This document shows positions 52,426-62,074 of a stretch of DNA of 64,000 nucleotides, one piece after another. The stretch spans positions 310,001 to 374,000 of the forward strand of contig NZ_DALZYX010000002.1 in NCBI RefSeq assembly GCF_031987975.1. The letters run 5' to 3'. Numbering within the stretch: the stretch's first letter is position 1; each line of letters begins with the position of its first letter. The notes under the pieces were generated by a model. It saw only the letters and a program-made list of their open reading frames with translations. It made no database searches and had not been told where the DNA came from. The position numbers and the translations under genes were made by a program. The DNA is from Pseudescherichia sp031987975 (lineage in GTDB: Bacteria > Pseudomonadota > Gammaproteobacteria > Enterobacterales > Enterobacteriaceae).

Positions 52426-52896
52426 TCAGCCTTGGATGGCTTTCAATACATTAATCATTTCAAGCGCGGTCAGTGCTGCTTCAGCACCCTTGTTACCCGC
52501 TTTCGTGCCAGCGCGTTCGATGGCTTGTTCAATACTTTCAGTGGTGAGCACACCAAAGGCTACCGGAATGGCGCTCTCCTGGGCAACGTGCGCCAGGCCG
52601 TTGCTTGCGCCGCCCGCCACGTATTCGAAGTGTGCCGTACCGCCACGGATCACCGTGCCGAGCGCAATAATCGCATCGTATTTACCGGCTTTTGCCAGCG
52701 CGCCCGCCGCCAGAGGCAGCTCATAAGCACCTGGAACCCAAACAACGGTGATGTTTTCATCTTTAACCTGGCCGATACGCTTCAGGGCGTCGATAGCACC
52801 TTCCAGCAGGCTGTCGTTGATGAAGTTGTTGAAACGCGCAATGGTGATGGCGACGCGAGCGTCCGGGGCAGCAACAGTAGCTTCAATAATGTTCAT
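52426..52896 (-). CDS. ribE: 6,7-dimethyl-8-ribityllumazine synthase
   Basis: A 156-residue lumazine synthase (RibE in E. coli, RibH in Bacillus). Substrate residues lie in ARFNNFINDSLLEGA, VPGAYELPLAAGAL and ALGTVIRGGTAHFEYV. It makes the immediate precursor of riboflavin. In the order nrdR-ribD-ribE-nusB. Confidence 0.98.
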   Translation of the reverse strand: MNIIEATVAAPDARVAITIARFNNFINDSLLEGAIDALKRIGQVKDENITVVWVPGAYELPLAAGALAKAGKYDAIIALGTVIRGGTAHFEYVAGGASNGLAHVAQESAIPVAFGVLTTESIEQAIERAGTKAGNKGAEAALTALEMINVLKAIQG

Positions 52897-52984
52897 AAAC
52901 TTACCTTAGGGTTCTCATATAGCCCCCGCAGGGGGGCGGATTTTATCATACTATTTTACGCACTGCTTCCCTTTTACGAGCGCA

Positions 52985-54100
52985 CTACGCGGGGGTCAGA
53001 TGCAGGCATAAATCCGGGCCTACCTGACGTATTTCAGTGAATTTTAGCTGCGGCGCGGCCGCCAGGCTCTCAAGCCCCGGCAGCACGCAGAGGCCACGCG
53101 CCTCGCTGCCTAACAGCTTCGGCGCCAGATAGACGATCAGCTCGTCCACCAGCCCGGCCTGCAGTAGCGCGCCAGCCATCTGCGCGCCCGCCTCTACCCA
53201 GATGCTGTTGATCTGCTCGCGTCCCAGCAGCATCATCAGCGAGACCAGATCGAGATGGCCATTATGCTCGGGAACCAAAATCTGGCGCACCCCGTCCGGC
53301 CACTGACGATCGTCGGCGCGGGTACGGGCAAACCAGGTTTCACCCGGCTGCTGAACAAGGCGCTGCGCCGGCGACACGCGATTCTGGCTGTCGACGACGA
53401 TACGCACCGGCTGGCGTAGATCGGCCTCGGAATAGCGCGCCTGAGTATCGGCACCCAGCTCGTCCCAGCGTACGGTCAGGGCCGGATCGTCCGCCAGCAC
53501 CGTGGCGCTGCTGGTTAATATCGCGTGGCTCTGGGCGCGCAGGCGCTGAACGTCCCGGCGCGCCGCGGGCGAAGTGATCCACTGGCTTTCGCCGTTCGCC
53601 ATCGCCGTACGCCCGTCCAGCGACGCACCAAGCTTGAGCTGGATCCAGGGGAAGCCGGTGCGCATGCGCTTGAGAAAGCCGCGGTTAAGCCGCTCCGCTT
53701 CGCTCATCATCAGGCCGTGGCTGACCTCGATCCCCTCCTGAGAGAGACGGTACAGCCCCCGTCCTGCCACCTGCGGGTTGGGATCCTGCATCGCCGCGAC
53801 CACGCGGGCAACGCCGGCATTAATCAACGCTTCGCAGCAGGGCGGCGTGCGGCCGTGGTGACTGCACGGCTCCAGCGTGACATAGGCGGTTGCCCCTCGG
53901 GCGCGCTCACCCGCCATGCGCAGAGCGTGCACCTCCGCATGGGGTTCGCCGGCACGAAAGTGAAACCCCTCCCCGACGATTTCGCCATTTTTCACAATGA
54001 CGCAGCCGACATTTGGATTAGGATGGGTGGTGTAACGCCCGCGCTGCGCCAGCTTCAGTGCCCGGGCCATGTAGATCTCGTCCTGCTTATTTTCCAGCAT
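52985..54100 (-). CDS. ribD: Riboflavin biosynthesis deaminase/reductase
   Basis: A 371-residue bifunctional enzyme. The N-terminal deaminase (about 1-145) has the zinc motif HAEVHAL and CSHHGRTPPCC. The C-terminal reductase (about 150-370) carries KLGASLDGRTA. ATG 54100 (MLENKQDEIYMARAL) is used; it is 4 nt after the nrdR stop. A longer frame runs into nrdR. Confidence 0.96.
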   Translation of the reverse strand: MLENKQDEIYMARALKLAQRGRYTTHPNPNVGCVIVKNGEIVGEGFHFRAGEPHAEVHALRMAGERARGATAYVTLEPCSHHGRTPPCCEALINAGVARVVAAMQDPNPQVAGRGLYRLSQEGIEVSHGLMMSEAERLNRGFLKRMRTGFPWIQLKLGASLDGRTAMANGESQWITSPAARRDVQRLRAQSHAILTSSATVLADDPALTVRWDELGADTQARYSEADLRQPVRIVVDSQNRVSPAQRLVQQPGETWFARTRADDRQWPDGVRQILVPEHNGHLDLVSLMMLLGREQINSIWVEAGAQMAGALLQAGLVDELIVYLAPKLLGSEARGLCVLPGLESLAAAPQLKFTEIRQVGPDLCLHLTPA

Positions 54101-54104
54101 CGGC

Positions 54105-54554
54105 CTAGTCCTGTAAGCGGGCGATCTCTTCGCCAAATTCGCGGATATCTTCAAAGCTGCGGTAGACGGAGGCAAAGCGGATATAGGCCACTTTATCGAG
54201 CTTTTTAAGCTGCTCCATCACCAGGTTGCCGATCATTTTGCTGGGAACCTCGCGTTCACCGGTGGCCCGCAGCTGGGATTTAATGTGATTGAGGGCCATC
54301 TCGACGTCATCGGCGCTGACCGGGCGTTTCTCCAGCGCCTTCAGCATGCCGCTGCGTAATTTGTCTTCGTTAAACGGCTCGCGAACTTCGTTGCTCTTCA
54401 CGACGCGCGGCATCACCAGCTCGGCCACCTCGAAGGTTGTAAAGCGCTCGTTGCATACCAGGCACTGGCGGCGGCGGCGCACGGAGGAGCCTTCGCCCAC
54501 CAGGCGAGAGTCAATTACTTTGGTATCCACGGCGAAACAGAATGGGCAATGCAT
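54105..54554 (-). CDS. nrdR: Ribonucleotide reductase regulator NrdR
   Basis: A 149-residue NrdR. The zinc ribbon has cysteines 3, 6, 31 and 34 and the ATP-cone follows (about 49-139). It represses nrd genes when dATP is bound. It leads the rib operon, as in E. coli. Confidence 0.97.
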   Translation of the reverse strand: MHCPFCFAVDTKVIDSRLVGEGSSVRRRRQCLVCNERFTTFEVAELVMPRVVKSNEVREPFNEDKLRSGMLKALEKRPVSADDVEMALNHIKSQLRATGEREVPSKMIGNLVMEQLKKLDKVAYIRFASVYRSFEDIREFGEEIARLQD

Positions 54555-54708
54555 ACGGCGTCCTGAAGATAAAATTAACTGAAATCTATTTTAACCTGAT
54601 ATGCCGCGACAACAAAGGCATCAGCACTTTTGGGATAAAGGATCGATGGCAAGCGTGTCCGAACGATCTACCCTTACAGGCAATAAAACGTTTAAGGAAA
54701 CCGTTATC

Positions 54709-55251
54709 ATGACAAGACGTTATCTGAAACTCGCCCTGCTGGGGAGCCTGTTTACCCTTAGCGCCTGCGCCCAGCAGAGTGAGGTGCGCCAGCTGCACCA
54801 GAGCGTGAGCACGCTTAACAAAGAGATGACTAAGCTCAACCAGGAGACGGTGAAAATCACTCAGCAGAACAGCCTGAACGCGAAGTCTGAGAGCGGCGTC
54901 TACCTGTTACCGGGAGCCAATACCCCGGCGCGACTGAACAGCCAGCTCGGTATGCTGCGCATGTCACTGAAGGATATTGCGCCGAACGCAGGCGGAACGC
55001 GCCTGACGCTGCTTATTCAGGGTGAGTCGAATACGCCGCTACCAGCCTTTAGCGGCACGGTTGAATGGGGTCAGATTCAGGGCACGACGGAGAATTATCA
55101 GGAAGTTAACGTGCAGAATCAGCTCATTAGCGCCCCCGCCAGCACGCTTGCACCCAGCGACGTCAGCGTCCCGCTACAGCTCAACGGTATTACCCCGGAG
55201 CAGCTTGGCTTTATCCGCATTCACGATATTCAGCCTGCCAATATGCAATAG
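54709..55251 (+). CDS. yajI: YajI-type lipoprotein
   Basis: A 180-residue lipoprotein with the lipobox LSAC at about residue 20. A short coiled-coil helix (VRQLHQSVSTLNKEMTKLNQ) resembling Lpp-like segments is followed by a beta-rich C-terminal part. E. coli YajI is an uncharacterised lipoprotein. ATG 54709 puts the lipobox at the right distance; the frame upstream to 54601 does not. Confidence 0.9.
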   Translation: MTRRYLKLALLGSLFTLSACAQQSEVRQLHQSVSTLNKEMTKLNQETVKITQQNSLNAKSESGVYLLPGANTPARLNSQLGMLRMSLKDIAPNAGGTRLTLLIQGESNTPLPAFSGTVEWGQIQGTTENYQEVNVQNQLISAPASTLAPSDVSVPLQLNGITPEQLGFIRIHDIQPANMQ

Positions 55252-55560
55252 CGTCACACTCGGTTACTTTCTGTAAGGGCGCAGCGTCGCCCTTCGCTTT
55301 TTACTTTGCTGTTATCACCTCTTTTTAGCGCCTCTTCCCTACCTCAAATATTGGCAACAAATCGGAATGCCAGTACAATCGCCCCGTTTTATCTATGCAA
55401 ACGTGAACGCAATCGATTACGTACGTGATAGATATGTGAAACAAGACATATTTTTGTGAGCAGGGAAACTTATAATAGGCCCGCAGAAACACGAAACATT
55501 TTGAAAAGCATCAACAGCGTTCTTTCGATCCCGTCAGGGACTTCAATCAGTGGCATAAAT
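55252..55560 (+). promoter_or_regulatory. tsx control region
   Basis: The 309-bp gap holds no gene. A -10 TATAAT lies at 55471-55476, with GTGA half-sites of CRP type at about 55425-55440 and TGTGA at 55455-55459. An AACGCAATCGATTACGT stretch just upstream resembles a CytR operator. This agrees with the CRP/CytR control of E. coli tsx. Assignment of each site is tentative. Confidence 0.5.
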
Positions 55561-56445
55561 ATGAAAAAAACATTATTCGTCGCCGGTGCGGCACTCGCGC
55601 TCTCCTCCACTTTCGCCGTTAATGCGGCCGAAACCAGCAACAGCGAGTTCGTCTCCGACTGGTGGCATCAGAGCGTTAACGTGGTAGGCAGCTACCACAC
55701 CCGTTTCGGACCGACCATTCGTAACGATACCTACCTGGAGTACGAAGCGTTCGCCAAAAAGGACTGGTTTGACTTCTATGGCTACATGGATGCACCAGTA
55801 TTCTTCGGTGGTAACAGCACCGCGCAGGGTATCTGGAACCACGGCTCCCCGCTGTTTATGGAGATTGAACCGCGCTTCTCTATCGACAAGCTGACCGATA
55901 CCAGCCTGGCGTTTGGTCCGTTTAAAGAGTGGTACTTCGCGAACAACTACATCTATGACATGGGCCGCAACAAAGCGGGCCGTCAGAGCACCTGGTACAT
56001 GGGTCTGGGTACGGATATCGATACCGGCCTGCCGATGAGCCTCTCTCTGAACGTTTATGCCAAATACCAGTGGCAGAACTACGAAGCGGCAAACGAGAAC
56101 GAGTGGGATGGCTACCGCTTCAAGGTGAAATACTTTGTGCCGATCACCCAGCTGTGGGGCGGCCAGCTGAGCTATATCGGCTTCACCAACTTTGACTGGG
56201 GCTCCGAGCTGGGCGACAAAGATTTCCGCGATCAGAACGGCATGCAGGCGCGTACCAACGACTCCATCGCCTCCAGCCACATTCTGGCCCTGAACTACGA
56301 TCACTGGCACTACTCTGTGGTAGCGCGTTACTGGCACAACGGCGGCCAGTGGAACGACGATGCCAGCCTGAACTTCGGCAGCGGCAACTTCAACGTCCGC
56401 TCTACCGGCTGGGGTGGTTACCTGGTGGCAGGTTACAACTTCTAA
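55561..56445 (+). CDS. tsx: Nucleoside-specific outer-membrane channel Tsx
   Basis: A 294-residue outer-membrane beta-barrel. A Sec signal peptide (about 1-22, cleaved before AETSNSE) and a twelve-strand barrel rich in aromatic residues end in the C-terminal F. In E. coli it passes nucleosides and albicidin and is the receptor for phage T6 and colicin K. Confidence 0.96.
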   Translation: MKKTLFVAGAALALSSTFAVNAAETSNSEFVSDWWHQSVNVVGSYHTRFGPTIRNDTYLEYEAFAKKDWFDFYGYMDAPVFFGGNSTAQGIWNHGSPLFMEIEPRFSIDKLTDTSLAFGPFKEWYFANNYIYDMGRNKAGRQSTWYMGLGTDIDTGLPMSLSLNVYAKYQWQNYEAANENEWDGYRFKVKYFVPITQLWGGQLSYIGFTNFDWGSELGDKDFRDQNGMQARTNDSIASSHILALNYDHWHYSVVARYWHNGGQWNDDASLNFGSGNFNVRSTGWGGYLVAGYNF

Positions 56446-56472
56446 GCCTGCTGATGCCCGGCATCAGACATA

Positions 56473-56501
56473 AAAAAAGCCAGCTTATCGCTGGCTTTTT
56501 T
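56473..56501. terminator. Bidirectional terminator between tsx and secF
   Basis: AAAAAAGCCAG-CTTATCG-CTGGCTTTTTT is a strong stem with A- and T-runs, serving both convergent genes. Confidence 0.9.
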
Positions 56502-56517
56502 ATTGGCAGAAGCTTAA

Positions 56518-57489
56518 TTACGGCAGAATGGACGGCTGGTCCGCCCCCTCTTTCTCTACCTTCTGCTGCAGCAGATGCTCACGCTTCATCCCGAGCTTCA
56601 GCGCCAGCGCCGAGGCTACGTAGATTGACGAGGCCGTACCGATGGATACACCGATCAGCATGGTCAGCGAGAAGCCCTGCAACATTGCGCCACCGAAGAG
56701 GTAGAGCATCAGGATCACCACTAAGGTGGTGCCTGAGGTGATCAAGGTACGGTGCAGCGTCTGGGTCAGCGACACGTTAAAGATTTCGTAAGGCGTCCCG
56801 CGACGGATTTTGCGGAAGTTCTCACGAATACGGTCGGAAACCACGATGCTGTCGTTCAGCGAGTAACCGATAACGGACATCAGCGATGCCACGATAGTCA
56901 GATCGATCTCGATATGGAACAGCGACAGCACGCCCATGGTAATGATCACGTCGTGCGCCAGGGCGATAACTACCCCCGCCGCCAGACGCCACTCGAAGCG
57001 GAAGCCAACGTAGACGAGGATAGAGATCAGCGCCACCAGCAGTGCCATCGCGCCATTCTGTGCCAGATCGGCACCAACGCTTGGCCCCACGAACTCGATG
57101 CGTTTTACCGCCGCGTTCTGGCTGGTGGCCTCGTTGATAACGCTCACCACCTTGCTGCCCAACGCCTGACCGCCGGTCGCCCCTTCGGCAGGCGGCATGC
57201 GCACCATGATGTCACGGCTGCTGCCGAAGTTCTGCAGGAGCGGATCCTCAAAACCGGCTTTCTGCAGCGCATCACGCATCATGTCCATGTCGGCCGGTTT
57301 TTCCAGCGAGATTTCAATGACCGTACCGCCGGTGAAGTCGAGACCCCAGTTAAAGCCGCGCACGCCGATGATGATAATCGACAGGATCAGCAGAAAACCG
57401 GAGATGCCGAAAGCCCAGTAATCCCAGCGCATAAAGTCATAGACTTTACGCCCGTGGTTCAATTGTTCAACAGTATATTCCTGTGCCAC
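56518..57489 (-). CDS. secF: Protein translocase subunit SecF
   Basis: A 323-residue membrane protein with six helices and a periplasmic domain, matching E. coli SecF in length. With SecD and YajC it uses the proton gradient to help protein export. Ten bases separate it from secD. Confidence 0.97.
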   Translation of the reverse strand: MAQEYTVEQLNHGRKVYDFMRWDYWAFGISGFLLILSIIIIGVRGFNWGLDFTGGTVIEISLEKPADMDMMRDALQKAGFEDPLLQNFGSSRDIMVRMPPAEGATGGQALGSKVVSVINEATSQNAAVKRIEFVGPSVGADLAQNGAMALLVALISILVYVGFRFEWRLAAGVVIALAHDVIITMGVLSLFHIEIDLTIVASLMSVIGYSLNDSIVVSDRIRENFRKIRRGTPYEIFNVSLTQTLHRTLITSGTTLVVILMLYLFGGAMLQGFSLTMLIGVSIGTASSIYVASALALKLGMKREHLLQQKVEKEGADQPSILP

Positions 57490-57499
57490 AACGCACTCC

Positions 57500-59347
57500 T
57501 CAGATAGACAGCTTGTTGATGCGTTTGCCGCCGTACAACAGGTTTACGATGGCACGTGTACCGACGATAGCGGTAAACATTGACGTCGCCACACCGATAC
57601 CGGTAGTAATCGCAAAGCCTTTAATTGCCCCGGTGCCTACGGCATACAGGATGATGACCTTGATAAGCGTCGTGACGTTGGCATCAAAGATGGAGCTAAA
57701 CGCGCCTTTGTAACCTTCGTCAATCGCCTGCTGTACCGAACGGCCGTTGCTCAACTCTTCTTTGATACGTTCGTTAATCAGTACGTTCGCATCCACCGCG
57801 ACCGCAAGGGTTAAGACGATCCCCGCGATACCCGGCATGGTCAGGGTTGCCCCTGGCAGCAGAGACATCACGCCGACGATCAGCACCAGGTTAGCGATAA
57901 GTGCAGAGGTCGCGATCAGGCCGAACTTCTTATAGAAGAAGACCATGAAGATGATGGAGGCAGCGAGACCCGCCAGACAGGCTTCCAGACCCTGCTGAAT
58001 GTTCTGCATCCCAAGGGTTGGGCCGATGGTACGCTCTTCAACGATCTGGATTGGGGCAATCAGCGCGCCCGCACGCAGCAGCAGCGAGAGCTGACGTGCT
58101 TCGTTCGGATTGTTGATGCCGGTGATGCGGAAGCTATTGCCGAGGCGAGACTGGATATTGGCGATGTTGATCACCTCTTCCTGTTTCACCAGCACGGCGC
58201 GGCCGCTAGCATCTTTCTTACCGCTGTCCTTGTACTCCACGAACAGGGTCGCCATCGGCTTGCCGATGTTGTCCTTGGTGAAGTTAGACATGATGTTACC
58301 GCCGGCGCTGTCGAGGGAGATGTTAACCTGCGGCTGGTTGTACTCATCCTGGTTGGAGGTGGAGTCGGTGATGTGATCCCCGGTCAGAATAACGCGTTTG
58401 TACAGCACAACCGGCTGCCCTTCGCGCATCTGCTTCACTTCCGAGTCGCCCGGCACGCGGCCTGAGGCAGCAGCGGAGCTGTCAACGTTGGTGTTGACCA
58501 GACGGAACTCCAGCGTGGCGGTCGCGCCCAGGATCTCTTTCGCACGCGCGGTGTCCTGAATACCCGGCAGCTCGACGACGATACGGTCAGCACCCTGGCG
58601 CTGCACCAGCGGCTCAGCCACGCCCAGCTGGTTAACACGGTTACGCAGAATGTTGATGTTCTGCTGTACCGCATACTCGCGGGCTTCGCTCAGACGCGCG
58701 TCGGTCATCACCGCACGCAGCGCGTTGCCGCCCTGGGTGTTGATAACCAGATCGCGGTGGCGCGGGGTCAGATAAGAGATGGCGTCGTCACGTGCCGCGC
58801 TGTCGCGGAACACGATACTCATGCCGTAGTTATCTTCTTTACGCACGTTGGTGTAGGCAATGCCCTTCTCGCGCAGATCGCTGCGCAGGCTGTCCATGTT
58901 CTGCTCCTGGAGCTTGCCCAGCGCGGTGTCCATATCCACTTCCATCAGGAAGTGCACGCCACCACGCAGGTCGAGGCCGAGCTTCATCGGCTCCGCTTTC
59001 AGCATGGAGAGCCAGCGCGGAGTGGCCGGCGCAAGGTTCAGCGCGACAACGTACTTATCGCCCAATACGCTCATCATCGCCTCACGGGCGCGCAGCTGCG
59101 TATCGGTGGAGTCAAAGCGGGCAAGAATCGCGCCCTCTTCCAGTGCCACAGACTTAGCGGTGATTTTTTGTTCTTGTAAAGTGTTCTGGACCTGGATCAG
59201 CGTTTGCTCACTGGCGGCGACGCCGCGCGCGCCAGTGATTTGAACAGCCGGATCCTCACCATAGAGGTTGGGAAGTGCGTAAAGCAGGCCGACGACAATG
59301 ACGACGACCAGCATAATGTACTTCCACAAAGGATAACGGTTTAACAC
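57500..59347 (-). CDS. secD: Protein translocase subunit SecD
   Basis: A 615-residue membrane protein with an N-terminal helix, a large periplasmic P1 domain (including LDLRGGVHFLMEVD) and five C-terminal helices. The functional aspartate for the proton path is in AVDANVLINERIKEE. It acts with SecF in releasing translocated proteins. Confidence 0.97.
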   Translation of the reverse strand: MLNRYPLWKYIMLVVVIVVGLLYALPNLYGEDPAVQITGARGVAASEQTLIQVQNTLQEQKITAKSVALEEGAILARFDSTDTQLRAREAMMSVLGDKYVVALNLAPATPRWLSMLKAEPMKLGLDLRGGVHFLMEVDMDTALGKLQEQNMDSLRSDLREKGIAYTNVRKEDNYGMSIVFRDSAARDDAISYLTPRHRDLVINTQGGNALRAVMTDARLSEAREYAVQQNINILRNRVNQLGVAEPLVQRQGADRIVVELPGIQDTARAKEILGATATLEFRLVNTNVDSSAAASGRVPGDSEVKQMREGQPVVLYKRVILTGDHITDSTSNQDEYNQPQVNISLDSAGGNIMSNFTKDNIGKPMATLFVEYKDSGKKDASGRAVLVKQEEVINIANIQSRLGNSFRITGINNPNEARQLSLLLRAGALIAPIQIVEERTIGPTLGMQNIQQGLEACLAGLAASIIFMVFFYKKFGLIATSALIANLVLIVGVMSLLPGATLTMPGIAGIVLTLAVAVDANVLINERIKEELSNGRSVQQAIDEGYKGAFSSIFDANVTTLIKVIILYAVGTGAIKGFAITTGIGVATSMFTAIVGTRAIVNLLYGGKRINKLSI

Positions 59348-59374
59348 GGCAGTTCCCTTTGGGAAAACAGTAGA

Positions 59375-59707
59375 TTACAGCGCCTTCATGGTGCCTTTCG
59401 GCAGAACGGCAGCTACGAAGTCACGTTTGATAACCACTTCAGTGGTGTCGTTCAGCGCGATAGCAATGTAGCCAGTTTCCGCTACTTTAGTTACGCGGCC
59501 AACCAGACCACCGTTAGTCAGCACTTCATCACCTTTAGCGATGGAGTCCATCAGCTTTTTGTGCTCTTTGGTGCGTTTCTGCTGCGGACGCAGGATCATG
59601 AAGTAGAAGATCAGACCGAACACCACCAGCATCAGGATCAGAGACATCGGGCTACCCTGCGCCGGTGCACCTGTTGCCGCTACAGCATCAGAAATAAAAA
59701 AGCTCAT
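59375..59707 (-). CDS. yajC: YajC, Sec accessory subunit
   Basis: A 110-residue single-span protein. A membrane helix (about 19-40) is followed by a cytoplasmic domain with the family motif RPQQKRTKEHKKLMDSI. It binds SecDF and AcrB in E. coli. It lies between tgt and secD in the same operon. Confidence 0.96.
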   Translation of the reverse strand: MSFFISDAVAATGAPAQGSPMSLILMLVVFGLIFYFMILRPQQKRTKEHKKLMDSIAKGDEVLTNGGLVGRVTKVAETGYIAIALNDTTEVVIKRDFVAAVLPKGTMKAL

Positions 59708-59729
59708 TTAAATTCCCTCATTATTAAAA

Positions 59730-60857
59730 TTAATCAACGTTCAAAGGTGGAACTGGACGACCCTGACGTTGGTAGAAATCGGTCACGAAGCTCTCTAATT
59801 TACCCTCTTCGATAGCCTTACGTAAACCAGCCATTAAGCGCTGGTAGTGACGCAGGTTATGAATGGTATTGAGGCGCGCGCCCAATATTTCGTTGCAACG
59901 GTCAAGATGATGCAAGTAAGCACGTGAATAATTGCGACACGTATAGCAATCACACTCCGGATCCAGCGGCGATGTGTCGCTTTTGTGCTTCGCGTTGCGG
60001 ATTTTCACTACGCCATCAGTCACGAACAGATGTCCGTTACGCGCGTTACGCGTTGGCATGACGCAGTCGAACATGTCGATGCCGCGACGCACGCCCTCGA
60101 CCAGATCCTCCGGTTTCCCTACGCCCATCAGGTAACGTGGTTTATCCGCCGGGATCTGCGGGCAGACATGCTCCAGAATACGGTGCATATCTTCCTTTGG
60201 CTCACCGACAGCCAAACCGCCGACAGCGTAGCCATCAAAGCCAATCTCTACCAGACCCTTGACTGAGATATCGCGTAAATCTTCGTAAACGCTGCCCTGA
60301 ATGATACCGAACAGGGCGTTTTTGTTCTCCAGCGAGTCAAAGCGATCGCGGCTGCGCTGTGCCCAGCGCAGGGACATCTCCATTGAGCGCTTGGCGTAGT
60401 CCCAGTCGGCAGGGTACGGCGTGCACTCGTCGAAGATCATTACGATGTCGGATCCGAGATCGTACTGGATCTCCATCGATTTTTCCGGATCGAGGAAGAT
60501 CGGATCGCCGTTGATCGGGTTGCGGAAGTGCACCCCCGCTTCGGTGATTTTACGGATGTCGCCGAGGCTAAAGACCTGGAAGCCGCCGGAATCGGTCAGG
60601 ATCGGCCCTTTCCACTGCATAAAGTCGTGCAGATCGCCGTGCAGCTTCATGATCTCCTGGCCAGGACGCAGCCAGAGGTGGAAGGTGTTACCGAGGATGA
60701 TCTGCGCGCCGGTGGCTTCAACTTCTTCCGGGGTCATCCCTTTTACCGTGCCGTAGGTTCCCACAGGCATAAAAGCAGGCGTCTCAACGACGCCACGATC
60801 GAACACCAGGCGGCCGCGACGCGCGCGACCGTCGGTGGTATCAAGTTCAAATTTCAC
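59730..60857 (-). CDS. tgt: Queuine tRNA-ribosyltransferase
   Basis: A 375-residue TIM-barrel enzyme. The catalytic aspartates lie in LTDSGGFQVFSL and DMFDCVMPTRNARNG, and the zinc site is CDCYTCRNYSRAYLHHL. It exchanges guanine 34 for preQ1 in the GUN-anticodon tRNAs. Follows queA, ahead of yajC-secDF. Confidence 0.98.
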   Translation of the reverse strand: MKFELDTTDGRARRGRLVFDRGVVETPAFMPVGTYGTVKGMTPEEVEATGAQIILGNTFHLWLRPGQEIMKLHGDLHDFMQWKGPILTDSGGFQVFSLGDIRKITEAGVHFRNPINGDPIFLDPEKSMEIQYDLGSDIVMIFDECTPYPADWDYAKRSMEMSLRWAQRSRDRFDSLENKNALFGIIQGSVYEDLRDISVKGLVEIGFDGYAVGGLAVGEPKEDMHRILEHVCPQIPADKPRYLMGVGKPEDLVEGVRRGIDMFDCVMPTRNARNGHLFVTDGVVKIRNAKHKSDTSPLDPECDCYTCRNYSRAYLHHLDRCNEILGARLNTIHNLRHYQRLMAGLRKAIEEGKLESFVTDFYQRQGRPVPPLNVD

Positions 60858-60910
60858 TTAACTCTCCAGCATCAGAAAAACAGTCTGACGTTTAAACCGG
60901 TGTCGCGGAC

Positions 60911-61981
60911 TTATTCCCCGACACGCTCATCAATAGCGGAAGGATTGTACGTGATAAACATCGCATCCCCGTAGCTAAAAAAGCGATATTTCTCTTCCAC
61001 GGCAGCGTGATAGGCGTTCATGGTGTGCTGATAACCGGCAAACGCCGACACCAGCATAATTAGCGTTGATTCCGGCAGATGGAAGTTCGTCACCAGCGCG
61101 TCAATCACCTTGTACTGATAGCCTGGATAGATAAAGATCTGCGTATCGCCAAAGAAGGGTTCGATAAGATCGCTTTTCGCCGCCTGGGCCGCGCTCTCCA
61201 GCGAGCGTACGGAGGTGGTACCTACTGCGATCACCCGGTTACCGCGCGCTTTCGCTGCCAGCACCGCATCGACCACCTCCTGCGGCACTTCGGCATACTC
61301 AGAGTGCATGATGTGATCTTTAATGCTGTCGACGCGCACCGGCTGGAAGGTACCTGCCCCCACGTGCAGGGTCACAAAAGCTTGCTCAATGCCCTTCTCA
61401 CGCAGCGCGGCCAGCAGCGGCTCGTCAAAGTGCAGGCCCGCCGTCGGGGCAGCAACCGCGCCTGGCTTTTCACTGTAGACGGTCTGGTACAGCTCGCGGT
61501 CGGCGTCCTCGTCCGGACGGTCAATATAGGGCGGCAGCGGCATATGGCCGATAGCGTTGAGAATATCCAGCACCGGACGCGCGTCGTTAAACTCCACCTC
61601 AAACAGCGCATCGTGACGCGCTACCATGGTGGCATGGATGCTCTCATCGTCTCCCAGCAGCAGCTCGGCACCCGGTTTTGGCGCTTTAGAGGCGCGAATA
61701 TGTGCCAGAATACGTTTATCATCGAGCATACGTTCGACCAGCACTTCAATCTTGCCGCCGCTGGCTTTACGGCCAAACAGGCGTGCCGGGATGACGCGGG
61801 TATTGTTAAACACCAGCAGATCGCCCGGGTTGAGCTTATCGAGCAGATCGGTGAAAGTACCATGCGTCAATGCCCCCGTCGGCCCGTCAAGCGACAGCAA
61901 ACGACAGCTGCTACGCTCAGGCTGCGGATAGTGGGCAATCAGGGATTCAGGTAGTTCAAAGGAAAAATCGGCAACACGCAT
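60911..61981 (-). CDS. queA: S-adenosylmethionine:tRNA ribosyltransferase-isomerase
   Basis: A 356-residue QueA matching E. coli from MRVADFSFELPESLIAHYPQ onward. It builds epoxyqueuosine on preQ1-tRNA from SAM. First gene of queA-tgt-yajC-secD-secF, divergent from acpH. Confidence 0.97.
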   Translation of the reverse strand: MRVADFSFELPESLIAHYPQPERSSCRLLSLDGPTGALTHGTFTDLLDKLNPGDLLVFNNTRVIPARLFGRKASGGKIEVLVERMLDDKRILAHIRASKAPKPGAELLLGDDESIHATMVARHDALFEVEFNDARPVLDILNAIGHMPLPPYIDRPDEDADRELYQTVYSEKPGAVAAPTAGLHFDEPLLAALREKGIEQAFVTLHVGAGTFQPVRVDSIKDHIMHSEYAEVPQEVVDAVLAAKARGNRVIAVGTTSVRSLESAAQAAKSDLIEPFFGDTQIFIYPGYQYKVIDALVTNFHLPESTLIMLVSAFAGYQHTMNAYHAAVEEKYRFFSYGDAMFITYNPSAIDERVGE

Positions 61982-62074
61982 GACGCTAACTCAAGACATA
62001 ATTAAGAGGCGGGTAGTCTAGTGCCGGGGCGTGCTCCCTGCAACCGTTACCCGCCTGTGGATAAAGAATAGACG

